The notes under the pieces were generated by a model. It saw only the letters and a program-made list of their open reading frames with translations. It was not told where the DNA came from and made no database searches. Made by a program: the position numbers and the translations under genes. From the NCBI RefSeq assembly GCF_022267515.1, contig NZ_JAKFGB010000007.1:186001-250000 (forward strand): DNA of 64,000 nucleotides, read 5' to 3'. Positions 29,702 through 38,510 of the stretch are shown in pieces. The DNA comes from Rubinisphaera margarita (GTDB taxonomy: Bacteria; Planctomycetota; Planctomycetia; Planctomycetales; Planctomycetaceae). Every line of letters begins with the position of its first letter. Positions within the stretch are counted from its first letter, which is position 1.

Positions 29702-31962
29702 GGCTTCATTACCGTTTCATCGAGATTGAGCAGCACGTTCGCCACTGCGACGAGCCGGGCGTCGCCCTGTTCAATATCCGCCGCCTTCAGCAGTTCCTCG
29801 GCATCGAGCAGGTCGCCGTCGAGAGAATCATACAGCTCGACGAGTCGATCGAGTTCCGCTGCGGTCGCTGGTCGAATGAGAACCCGCCGGAATCCGTGGG
29901 CGATTCGTGCGCGAGTCGTATCGCCAGCCTCGTCCATCCGTTTCGCCAGAGCCCCCGCGGCTTCGACGAACGCGGTATCGTTCAACGTGACGAGCGCCTG
30001 CAGGGGCGTGTTTGTTCGCACTCGCCGCACCTGACAGACCTCGCCGCTGCCGGCATCGAAGGTGATCATCGCCGGATAAGGGCTCGTCCGTTTCAGGTAG
30101 GTGTAGAGAGCTCGCCGATAACGATCCGGCCCTTCCGCGTTCTGCCACGACTCGCCGCTATAGGTCGACTTCCAGATGCCATCGGGCTGCGGCGGCATCA
30201 CCGAGGGGCCGCCGATCTTCTCGGTCAGCAGACCCGAGACCGCCAGCGCCTGATCGCGGACAACTTCGGCCGGCAACCGAAAATGGGGTCCACGGGAGAG
30301 GAGCCGGTTGCGGGGATCGGCTTCGATCAGCTCCAGGGTCGTCTCGGAATCCTGGCGATAGGTCCGAGACATCACGATCGTTTTCAGCAACTGCTTCATC
30401 GACCAGCCGTTCTCGCGGAAGTCGACCGCCAGCCAATCGAGCAGTTCCGGATGCGAAGGCGGCGTTCCCTGCGTGCCGAAATCTTCTTCCGTTTCGACAA
30501 GGCCGACACCGAACAGCCGTGCCCAGAGACGATTGACCATCACGCGGCTCGTCAGTGGGTTGTCCGCCTGCATCAGCCACTTCGCGACGGCCAGCCGATT
30601 CGGTTCGACCTCCTCGGGAGCATCGACAAATTCCGTCAGCACGGCCGGCTGGACTTCGTCCCCCTGATCGAGAAAATTGCCCCGGTTATGCAGTTTCGTG
30701 AGCCGCTGTTTCTTCGGAGCCAGTTCGAGCATGACCGGCGTTTTCGGGATGCTCTCCTGAATCGCCTTGAGTGCTTCCTCGGCTTCCTTGATCGCCGCCT
30801 CGTCGGTTTCCGGCTCGGATTTCAACTCCTGCAGCTTCACCTGCTGCAACTCGAGTTGACGGGCCTGCTCGGCTGTTGGCGTCGGATAAAACGGAGCCTC
30901 GGCGTCGGCATCTTGAGTCTGATTGAAGAAGGCGTAGAACGAGTAGTAATCGTTAATCGTAATCGGGTCGTACTTGTGCGAATGGCATTTCGCACAGCCC
31001 ATCGTCAGCCCCATCCAGACCTGCAGCGTGGTGTCGACACGGTCCTTCACGGCGGCGACTCGGAACTCTTCGTTATCGGTGCCCCCCTCTTCGTTGGTCA
31101 TCGTATTGCGATGAAACGCGGTCGCCAGAAGCTGCTCGGTCGTGCGGTCCGGCAGCAGATCCCCGGCCAGTTGCTCGATGGTGAACTGGTCGTAAGGCAT
31201 GTCCTCGTTGAAGGCGTTGATGACCCAGTCGCGATACCGCCAGATGTCCCGATGCCGGTCCTTTTCGTAGCCCTTCGTATCGGCATAGCGGGCCAGATCA
31301 AGCCACATCCGCGCCCAGCGTTCGCCATAAGCCGGAGATGCGAGCAGCCGGTCGACGACCTTCTCGTAGGCGTCCGGCGACTCATCCGTAACGAACGCCT
31401 CGGCTTCCTCAACCGTCGGCGGCAACCCGGTCAGATCGAGCGACACCCGGCGAATGAGCGTGAGGCGATCCGCTTCGAACTGAGGTTGTAACCCGGCTTC
31501 TTCGAGCCGCCTGAGCACGAAATGATCGATCGCACTGGCGGGCCAATCGGCCTGTTTGACCTGCGGTGGCTCGACTTTGACGGGCGGAGAAAACGACCAG
31601 TGCTCTTCGTACTCGGCTCCTTCGGCAACCCACTGGCGGAAGAGCGCGATCTCCTGTTCTGTCAGCGAATGCCCCGAATCGACGGGCGGCATGACGAGAA
31701 TGGAATCATTGGTCTCCACCCGGGCGATCAGCTCGCTCTCGTCGGGTTCGCCGGGCACAATCACCCCGGCTTCCACGGCAGTTGAGCGTTGATCAAGCCG
31801 CAGATCGGCCTTCCGACTGCCGGCGTCCATCCCGTGACACGCCAGACAGTTCTTCGCCAGCAGCGGCTGAATATCACTGCTGAAATCAACCTTCTCCTTC
31901 GCCTCCACTCCTGTTGAAGCGATGAGAAGAATCCCGCAGCAGAATGCAATTCGAATCATCAT
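29698..31962 (-). CDS. Exported PSCyt1-DUF1549-DUF1553 protein
   Basis: 754 residues from the ATG pair at 31962/31959; the frame continues upstream to 32016 without a signal peptide. A signal peptide ([17 protein letters not shown]) leads to a cytochrome c-type site C-L-A-C-H in [15 protein letters not shown], then DLRLDQR and [24 protein letters not shown] (PSCyt1). DUF1549 follows ([46 protein letters not shown] with a second CxxCH), then DUF1553 ([36 protein letters not shown]). It is translationally coupled to the DUF1501 gene. Its biochemical role is unknown; a periplasmic redox function is inferred from the haem motifs. Confidence 0.9.
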
Positions 31963-32084
31963 GAGCCCGGCATCCCGATTCCGTGTGTAATGGACGCGTC
32001 CAGCGTACCAGATCAACGGTTGCTGATGCTACCAAGGCGCCACTCCGGTATCATGGACGGCAACGTCTCCCATGGCTGTCATTC

Positions 32085-33125
32085 ATGCTCACTGCCATCC
32101 CGATGTCTGCACCTGTCGAATCACTCCCGATCAGCAAGCTGGCCAAACTCGGCCACTTCGAAGAATTGATCCGCCGGGATTTCGAGCGGGATCAGAAGAC
32201 GCTTGCGACCATTTTCGAGCTCGCCGTGACTGACTTTCGGACTGTGAAACGGACTTCCGGACATCAGCGGATACTGGAGTTGTGTCTCGATGTGGGGCTC
32301 GATCTTTCGAGCCGTGCGGGGTGGTTGAATCAGTCGGTGGTCTGTCTTGCGGCCGCGGCCGGGGATTGCGAGATCATCGAGCGGATGCGTCAGCAGGGGC
32401 TGCCGGACGATCCGTTTGTTTGGGCTTCGGTGGGCGACGTTGGCGAACTCATGAAACTGTCGCTGACCGTCGACCTCGGCTCGCTGCGTGATGCGAACGG
32501 ATTCAACCTGCTGTTCAATTGCGCTCAGTCGGGTCTTGGTCGAAGCGATCCGGAGATGAAGCAACAGCTGACGGAGACCTGCAAACATCTCCTGTATCAC
32601 GGCGTGGAGGCTCAGCATGAGGTGGCGAACGCACTGCCGATTTTCCCGGCGTTTCTCTGCGCCTGGACCGGGGGCAACGAGGAAATCATGCGACTGCTGA
32701 TTTCCGATGGCGGCGTCACGCCTGAGCGTTTCCATCAGACGCTCGAACACTGCCTCGAACCGCACCAGCGCTCCGGCGAGCCGTTCTACGATGTCGCCGA
32801 GGTCGTGCTCGAAGCAGGGTTCGACATCAACGCGATCCATCCGGACCAGGGCCGCACTCTACTGCACGGGGCAGCCAATCGCGGGACGGTCAAAGCGGTT
32901 GAATGGCTACTGAGCCGGGGAGCCGATCCAAACGCCCGGGATCGTGAAGGACGAACGCCGCTGCATGCGGCAGCGATGCGGAATACATCAACGGCGGTTG
33001 TGAAGATGCTCATCAACGCGGGGGCAGATGCGAATGCGGAAGATGATGCGAATCTAATTCCGCACGACTATGCCCGGGAGAAGAATAGAACTTCTGTGGT
33101 ACGATTTCTGTCTGGATTGGAATAG
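32085..33125 (+). CDS. Ankyrin-repeat protein
   Basis: 346 residues from ATG 32085; ATG 32103 is an alternative, and the 34 codons upstream lack features. At least three clear ankyrin repeats are at the C-terminus (GRTLLHGAANRGTVKAVEWL, GRTPLHAAAMRNTSTAVVKM, with GADPNARD and GADANAED loops). The N-terminal part has weaker helical pairs (LVCLAAAAGDCEIIERMRQQG-like), perhaps degenerate repeats. No signal peptide or membrane helix is seen, so it is probably cytoplasmic. It is divergent from the DUF1549 operon. Confidence 0.8.
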   Translation: MLTAIPMSAPVESLPISKLAKLGHFEELIRRDFERDQKTLATIFELAVTDFRTVKRTSGHQRILELCLDVGLDLSSRAGWLNQSVVCLAAAAGDCEIIERMRQQGLPDDPFVWASVGDVGELMKLSLTVDLGSLRDANGFNLLFNCAQSGLGRSDPEMKQQLTETCKHLLYHGVEAQHEVANALPIFPAFLCAWTGGNEEIMRLLISDGGVTPERFHQTLEHCLEPHQRSGEPFYDVAEVVLEAGFDINAIHPDQGRTLLHGAANRGTVKAVEWLLSRGADPNARDREGRTPLHAAAMRNTSTAVVKMLINAGADANAEDDANLIPHDYAREKNRTSVVRFLSGLE

Positions 33126-33299
33126 AACTCACGCATTAGCAAAACCAAAGTGATCGCTTCTGTTTTTTTACTCCGTTACGTATGACCGCCGAGCACGTTA
33201 TGTAAGACTTCAGACTCGTCGTCTAACATTAATGCGTATGCGAGTATCTGCGGCTGAATCTTCGCTATTCTTTTCAAGTTCTGGCTTCTCCTCGCCTTC

Positions 33300-33569
33300 G
33301 TGACGAATTTCAGCTTCATATTCTCAGTTGAGATGTTCAACTGGCTCAACGAAATGACCAAGATCCCACTTGTCAGCATTGTCGAGGCATCCGGTTATGT
33401 TTTCGGGTTCACTTTGCTCTCGATCATCTTTCTGGGACTTGTCTGTGGATACGCCTGCGGAAACAGGCTGGCAAGAGCTGCGTGGCGGCGCGGGTACGCC
33501 CGGAGCTTTGCCGGGGGAATCATCTTATTGATCGTTGCCTCCGTGTTTTTGGTGACTCGAATGGCATAG
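33300..33569 (+). CDS. Small hypothetical membrane protein
   Basis: 89 residues from a GTG, or 78 from the ATG at 33333. Two hydrophobic helices are visible: VFGFTLLSIIFLGLVCGYA and GGIILLIVASVFLVTRM, with a basic loop RLARAAWRRGYARS between them. No family is recognised. Its 3' part overlaps the 3' part of a convergent minus-strand ORF by 175 bp. The hydrophobicity of this frame in 33390-33569 suggests that here the plus strand is the coding one. AT content rises in 33126-33300, where I see no other gene. Confidence 0.5.
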   Translation: MTNFSFIFSVEMFNWLNEMTKIPLVSIVEASGYVFGFTLLSIIFLGLVCGYACGNRLARAAWRRGYARSFAGGIILLIVASVFLVTRMA

Positions 33570-33979
33570 TCACAATCTCTTCCGCTGTTTGCTCCGATCA
33601 AACCATCTTTCCTGTAAGGGCGACGATACAACGTCTCAAACAGACAGAACCATAACACGAAAACGATTCCGATGCCGTAGAGAATCCCCAGCGCGTAGCC
33701 TGCCCAGGGGGAGGTGATTCGAAGTCTCGCAACCGTCCAGATGAAATATGCGGTTCCGACGCAGAAAGCCAACGGAACGCCGATCAACAGCACGATGAGA
33801 AAAAGCAGGCGTGGAGCGTTCAACTGCTCAACAAGAGCGAACACCCCCAGCCACAGTAGCAACACGATCGTCCATCCAGCCACAATCGCAAAACAGCAGA
33901 CGCCGACTTGGCCAAGAAGATCCAGCACTCGTCGAGTCAGCGATGGCATCCAGCTCTCCGTTCGCTGCTGAAACCTCAA
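33395..33979 (-). CDS. Hypothetical multi-pass membrane protein (C-terminus overlaps a convergent ORF)
   Basis: 194 residues, or 184 from ATG 33949. Three to four hydrophobic helices occupy the first 125 residues (VCCFAIVAGWTIVLLLWLGV, LLFLIVLLIGVPLAFCVGTA, ALGILYGIGIVFVLWFCLF). The final 60 residues are hydrophilic and lie opposite the coding strand of the small plus ORF, so either this protein has a soluble tail in an overlapping gene or its true end has been lost. No family is recognised. Confidence 0.5.
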   Translation of the reverse strand: MRFQQRTESWMPSLTRRVLDLLGQVGVCCFAIVAGWTIVLLLWLGVFALVEQLNAPRLLFLIVLLIGVPLAFCVGTAYFIWTVARLRITSPWAGYALGILYGIGIVFVLWFCLFETLYRRPYRKDGLIGANSGRDCDYAIRVTKNTEATINKMIPPAKLRAYPRRHAALASLFPQAYPQTSPRKMIESKVNPKT

Positions 33980-34181
33980 TAGAAATCCCCGGCCACACCC
34001 CCCTCGACAAATGTCGACACTTTTTCGAACTTTCTTCTGGCTTTTGGGTGTGCGCCCGTTCTATCGTCGGGAGTAATGGATACCGATTTCGTTTTCGCAG
34101 TTCAAGCGTCTGCGCAGGCGAATGTTGAGAACGGAGTGATCATAAACTCGCGAGATTAGACTGCAGGGCAATCGAGAGACG

Positions 34182-36176
34182 ATGACCGGAGTGTTGCAAA
34201 CTTTCCGGACTTTGTGGAACCGCCGGGGCACTTCCTGCTCCACTCGGAGGCGACGATTCTCGATGACGCCGTCGGTGACGACCGCAATTCTGGGATCACC
34301 CGCGCGGCGACTTCAGAGCTTCGCCCGGCTCGGCTCGGCTTCCGAACAATGTGAGCCGCGACTTCTCCTGAGTGGAGTGGCCGACGATCAGGACGACGGA
34401 ACGGCTCCCGAGCTTCAGCTCTCAGAAAGTACGATCCTGGGCCGCAATCTGGCGACCGGGATGTGGACGATGAGTCGGCACGTCGGCTCTGAGATCATCA
34501 ATCTCGAGATCGGCGTCTGGACGCCCGACAAAGCCTGGAGCTACATCAATACAGGCGACTTCAACGGCGACGGTCGGGCCGATCTGTTTGGCGTCGATCA
34601 GTACGGGGAACTGTTCGTCAGTCTGATCGACGAAGCGATCCTCGATGGCGACGCGACGCTGCAGGTGCAGTCGTACGGCAACTGGGGAACGCAGGTGCCG
34701 TGGGTCGATGTCCGTGTTGGCGACTTTAACGGCGATCAACTCGATGATATCGCTGTGCGGAACTCCAGAACCGGTCGCTGGGTCGTTGGTGGAAATACCG
34801 GCGACGAGCAATTCTCGCTGGCCGTAGCGGGAACGTGGCCGACATCGCGGACCTGGGTGGATGTCCGTGTCGGCGACTTCAATGGCGATGGCTTCGACGA
34901 CCTGATTGGTCGGGATCTCCAGTACGGACGATGGATGCTGGCCCAGTCCGATGGCCAGCCGCAGCCGACCTTCACATACGCCTACTACGCGGAGTGGTCC
35001 AGCTCGGTCGACTGGCAGGATGTCACAATTGTGGACCTGAATCACGACGGCCGTGACGAACTTCTCGCTCGCAACGCCAGTGCCCAGGTCTGGTGGAACA
35101 CGCTCAGCACAGACGAGGCGGCGATCACCCAGAGCTACGGCAAGTACTCGAACACGGCCGAGTGGACCGACTGGTCGATCATCGACACCGACAGCGAACG
35201 TCCGCCGATGGTGCTGGCCCGTCACGTGGCGAGTGGGTGGTGGTTTCTTGGTGAACGGATCGAGGACCGGCTTGTCGTCCGCCGCGTCAGCAAGTGGGCT
35301 CAACAGGTCGAATGGACCGATGTTTCGACCGTCGATCTGCGGGGAACGGGAAACTATCAGGTGATTGGACGCAATCCGATTACCGGAGCCTGGGTTTCAT
35401 CGGAACTGATCCGTCCTTCCATCGCTGCTCAAACGGGGCTCGACTACGCGACGTCCGCGAAAGTGGCCTTCCGCTGGGATCCGACGACACTCTGGAACAA
35501 TGTCGGATCAACAGACGGACTCCCACCAGGCGGCAAGGCTCCAGGCTACGCGGAATCGATCGCTCCGGTGGATGACGATCCTGATCTGTCGCGTGTACTG
35601 ATTATCGGTGACTCGATTTCGATCGGTTATACGCTGACTGTTCGCGAGGAGCTGGCCGGCGTGGCCAATGTGCATCGTCCAGCAGACAACGCGCGAATGA
35701 CAACCTATGGTCTCGAGCATCTCACCGAATGGATCACGGTGAATGGCAACCGAAGATGGGATGCCATTTACTTCAATTTCGGCCTGCACGACATGGTCTA
35801 TGTCGATGAGAATGGGATCGGGACCACTCCGGAGCTGGGGACCTTTCGCACGACTCCCGACCAGTATCAGCAGAACCTGATGCTGATTGCGACGCTGCTG
35901 CAATCGACCGGAGCGACTGTGATCTTCGGCAATACGACCCCGATTCCCGAAGGAGCACCGAACCGATTGCCGGAGACCGTCGACATCTATAATCAGGCCG
36001 CCGCAGAAGTCATGGCTCAGCTCGGCATTCCGATTCACGATCTCAACAGTTTCGTCGCCGGTCATTCGATGCCGCTGCACATCACCTCGGACATCCACTT
36101 CACCGAGTACGGCTCCATGGAACTCGGCAAGGAAGTGGCGAGATATATCGGCGATGCACTCAGTCAACGGCCATAA
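34182..36176 (+). CDS. LEPR-XLL-type exported protein with FG-GAP repeats and SGNH/GDSL hydrolase domain
   Basis: 664 residues. CEPRLLLSG at 57-65 fits the LEPR-XLL motif found near the N-terminus of many planctomycete surface proteins. Residues about 75-430 contain some six repeats of about 65 residues with VGDFNGDGFDDLIGRD-type calcium-binding FG-GAP loops and a GRW(M/V) motif. An SGNH hydrolase follows: block I RVLIIGDSISIG (Ser near 476), NFGLHDM near 548 (block III-like) and SDIHFTEYG near 636 with the D-x-x-H pair in altered form D-I-H. An esterase or deacetylase on cell-surface glycans is a reasonable guess. Neighbour: a sulfatase 96 nt downstream. Confidence 0.8.
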   Translation: MTGVLQTFRTLWNRRGTSCSTRRRRFSMTPSVTTAILGSPARRLQSFARLGSASEQCEPRLLLSGVADDQDDGTAPELQLSESTILGRNLATGMWTMSRHVGSEIINLEIGVWTPDKAWSYINTGDFNGDGRADLFGVDQYGELFVSLIDEAILDGDATLQVQSYGNWGTQVPWVDVRVGDFNGDQLDDIAVRNSRTGRWVVGGNTGDEQFSLAVAGTWPTSRTWVDVRVGDFNGDGFDDLIGRDLQYGRWMLAQSDGQPQPTFTYAYYAEWSSSVDWQDVTIVDLNHDGRDELLARNASAQVWWNTLSTDEAAITQSYGKYSNTAEWTDWSIIDTDSERPPMVLARHVASGWWFLGERIEDRLVVRRVSKWAQQVEWTDVSTVDLRGTGNYQVIGRNPITGAWVSSELIRPSIAAQTGLDYATSAKVAFRWDPTTLWNNVGSTDGLPPGGKAPGYAESIAPVDDDPDLSRVLIIGDSISIGYTLTVREELAGVANVHRPADNARMTTYGLEHLTEWITVNGNRRWDAIYFNFGLHDMVYVDENGIGTTPELGTFRTTPDQYQQNLMLIATLLQSTGATVIFGNTTPIPEGAPNRLPETVDIYNQAAAEVMAQLGIPIHDLNSFVAGHSMPLHITSDIHFTEYGSMELGKEVARYIGDALSQRP

Positions 36177-36272
36177 CGAGAAGCCGCTGACTGACTTGCC
36201 GGGGATCTGGTTGTCGATGATACTCGACGGATCATTCTACCCGTCGATACTCCTCCTCGAAGAGATCTCCGC

Positions 36273-37742
36273 ATGCGCCTTGCCGAAATCATCTCCTGTC
36301 TTCATCGCCTCTGTTTTGTTGCAACTTTGGCTCTGCTGATAACGTGCCTGAACGGAACGAAAGTTCGATCGGCAGAGAAGTCGACTCAACCGAACATTGT
36401 GCTGATTCTCGTGGACGATATGGGGTACGGCGACCCGGGCTGTTACAACCAGCAGTCGAAATGCAGAACGCCGCACATTGATCGACTGGCAGCCGAGGGG
36501 ATGAAATTCACCGATGCTCATGCGGCCGGGGGAGTTTGTCATCCGTCTCGATACGGCCTGCTGACTGGTCGCTATCCGTTTCGTCACAATCGGAACTGGC
36601 GGCACGAACCACTGATCGCTGAAGAGGACGAGACGATTCCGGAGATGCTGCAGCGAGCCGGATATACGACGCACATGGTCGGCAAATGGCACCTCGGCTT
36701 CGACAATGGCCCCGACTACAACTTCGAGAAAGGCCTGACCGGCGGCCCGGTCGATCGCGGTTTCCAGACTTACTTCGGCATGCCGGCTTCGCTCGATATC
36801 CCGCCGTACTATTACATCGAAGGCCGGATGGCATCGCCGCAGCCCACTCTGCCGATTGCGGCGAATTCGTCTCCCGGATGGAGTCCGATTCAGGGCGCGT
36901 TCTGGCGAGCAGGACTGCGAGCCGGCAATTTCATTATGGAAGACGTCCTCGACGAATTTGGCCGGCACGCGGTCGAAACGGTGGAAACATCGTTCTCGAA
37001 GGAGGAGCCGAGTTTTCTCTACCTGGCGCTCACCGGCCCGCACACTCCCTGGTTACCGGCTGAGGAATTCCACGGCAGTGGAGGAGCTGGGCTCTACAGC
37101 GAGTTCGTCGCCCATGTCAACGCCGTCGTCGGGCGAGTTGTCGAAGCGATCGACGAGAGCGGCGAAGCCGACAACACGATGGTCATCTTCTCCAGCGACA
37201 ATGGTCCGGTCTGGTACGAGAACGACGAAGAGCGATTTCAGCACGACAGCACCGGCCCGCTGCGAGGGATGAAGGGCGACGCCTGGGAAGGCGGACATCG
37301 GATGCCGTTCCTGATTCGCTGGCCCGCTCAGCTTCGAGGCTATTCGGAATCGGATGAACTCATCGGCTTCATCGATCTCCTGCCGACCCTGGCTGAGATC
37401 ACCGGCACCGAACTTGAAACGGCTGACCGCATCGACGGACGCAGCTTCGCGGCCCTGCTCGATCTGCCGACGAAAGAGCCGTGGCCGCGTGGAGAACGGG
37501 TGATGCTGCAACACCACAGCGGCAGCGTGATTCGAGCCGGCTCGTGGAAACTGATCACGCGGCTCGGCTCCGGAGGGTTTTCGAAACCGAGCAAAGAGAA
37601 ACCGCAGCCCGGCGGCCCGAAGGGGCAGCTGTACGACATGGTTTATGACCGTGGCGAAGCCGACAATCTCTGGCTGGAACACCCGGAAATCGTCGAAAAA
37701 CTGATGCGTCAGCGGCAGGAAATCATCGACGCACACGAATAA
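36273..37742 (+). CDS. Secreted arylsulfatase-type sulfatase
   Basis: 489 residues. Signal peptide at about 1-34. NIVLILVDDMGYGDPGCYN opens the core with the metal-binding DD, the signature is C89-H-P-S-R-Y-G-L-L-T-G-R, then MVGKWHLGF near 142 and VIFSSDNGPVW near 310. The central insertion around GLTGGPVDRGFQTYFG and the late GMKGDAWEGGHRMPFLIRWP are typical of this class. It is probably exported and acts on polysaccharide sulfate. The 284-nt gap after the gene (37743-38026) shows nothing beyond the upstream region of the thioesterase gene. Confidence 0.95.
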   Translation: MRLAEIISCLHRLCFVATLALLITCLNGTKVRSAEKSTQPNIVLILVDDMGYGDPGCYNQQSKCRTPHIDRLAAEGMKFTDAHAAGGVCHPSRYGLLTGRYPFRHNRNWRHEPLIAEEDETIPEMLQRAGYTTHMVGKWHLGFDNGPDYNFEKGLTGGPVDRGFQTYFGMPASLDIPPYYYIEGRMASPQPTLPIAANSSPGWSPIQGAFWRAGLRAGNFIMEDVLDEFGRHAVETVETSFSKEEPSFLYLALTGPHTPWLPAEEFHGSGGAGLYSEFVAHVNAVVGRVVEAIDESGEADNTMVIFSSDNGPVWYENDEERFQHDSTGPLRGMKGDAWEGGHRMPFLIRWPAQLRGYSESDELIGFIDLLPTLAEITGTELETADRIDGRSFAALLDLPTKEPWPRGERVMLQHHSGSVIRAGSWKLITRLGSGGFSKPSKEKPQPGGPKGQLYDMVYDRGEADNLWLEHPEIVEKLMRQRQEIIDAHE

Positions 37743-38026
37743 CAAGGGAGCCTGCACGATCGGCACAACCGGTTCAGCTTGAGCCGATTCTCTGGTTCAA
37801 CCCGCTCCCACTCCGCAGGCAGGTGACAGCGATCGCGGGGTGCTCGTAAAATGATGGCCGCACGTCATCACGCTCTCGTCTGAGCAGCTGGAGCGGAACG
37901 CTTTACCGGATGTCCGCATAGGATCGAGTTTTCGCCTGAAACATGGCAACTTATGCGAACGGAACGGATAGGCTTTCAGTATTCTGCTCTATTGCACCGT
38001 GAACTTCTCTGCCTGAAATTGAATCG

Positions 38027-38482
38027 ATGTCCGCGCTCTCCCCTGAAGAATGGACCCGTTATCTTCACGAACACATTCCGGTCAGCCGGGCGATGGCAAT
38101 TACCGTTCTGACCGCAGAGCCGGACGAGGCCGTTATTCAACTCCCGTTGACTGAGAATCTGAATCACCGGGAGACGGCGTTTGGCGGGAGTATTTCGACG
38201 GCCGGCATCCTCGTTTGCTGGCTGCTGTTCAACATTCGCATGCGCGAGAGGAACGAGACGCCGCGGCTCGTCGTCCGCAACAGCAACACGTCGTTCCTGA
38301 AGCCAATCGCCGACAGCTTCACCGCGAGCTGTCGATTCGATGACAATGCTGCCTGGGCGCAGTTCCTGAAGATCTACGAGAAGAAAGGCCGGGGGAAACT
38401 TTCGCTGACTTCCGAACTCTCCTCAGCCGGGGAACGCTGTGCGATTCACGCCGGCGAGTTCGTTGCTCTGCGAAACGACTGA
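38027..38482 (+). CDS. YiiD C-terminal-type thioesterase (hotdog fold)
   Basis: 151 residues. YLHEHIPVSRAMAI near the start and NHRETAFGGSISTAGILVCW near 45-65 match the putative thioesterase family represented by the C-terminal domain of E. coli YiiD. A single hotdog domain covers the whole protein, and the acetyltransferase half of YiiD is absent. The substrate is unknown; acyl-CoA or acyl-ACP is expected from the fold. The gene converges on topA with 28 bp between the stops. Confidence 0.8.
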   Translation: MSALSPEEWTRYLHEHIPVSRAMAITVLTAEPDEAVIQLPLTENLNHRETAFGGSISTAGILVCWLLFNIRMRERNETPRLVVRNSNTSFLKPIADSFTASCRFDDNAAWAQFLKIYEKKGRGKLSLTSELSSAGERCAIHAGEFVALRND

Positions 38483-38510
38483 GCCTCTCTCGGCACGAAT
38501 CGTTCAGGAG

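Noticed and set aside
29896..31491. Plus-strand frame of 531 codons
   Set aside because: Antisense to the DUF1549/DUF1553 gene.
33176..33379. Minus-strand frame of 67 codons in an AT-richer gap
   Set aside because: No domain, weak start and overlap with the small membrane ORF; not enough support to call a gene.
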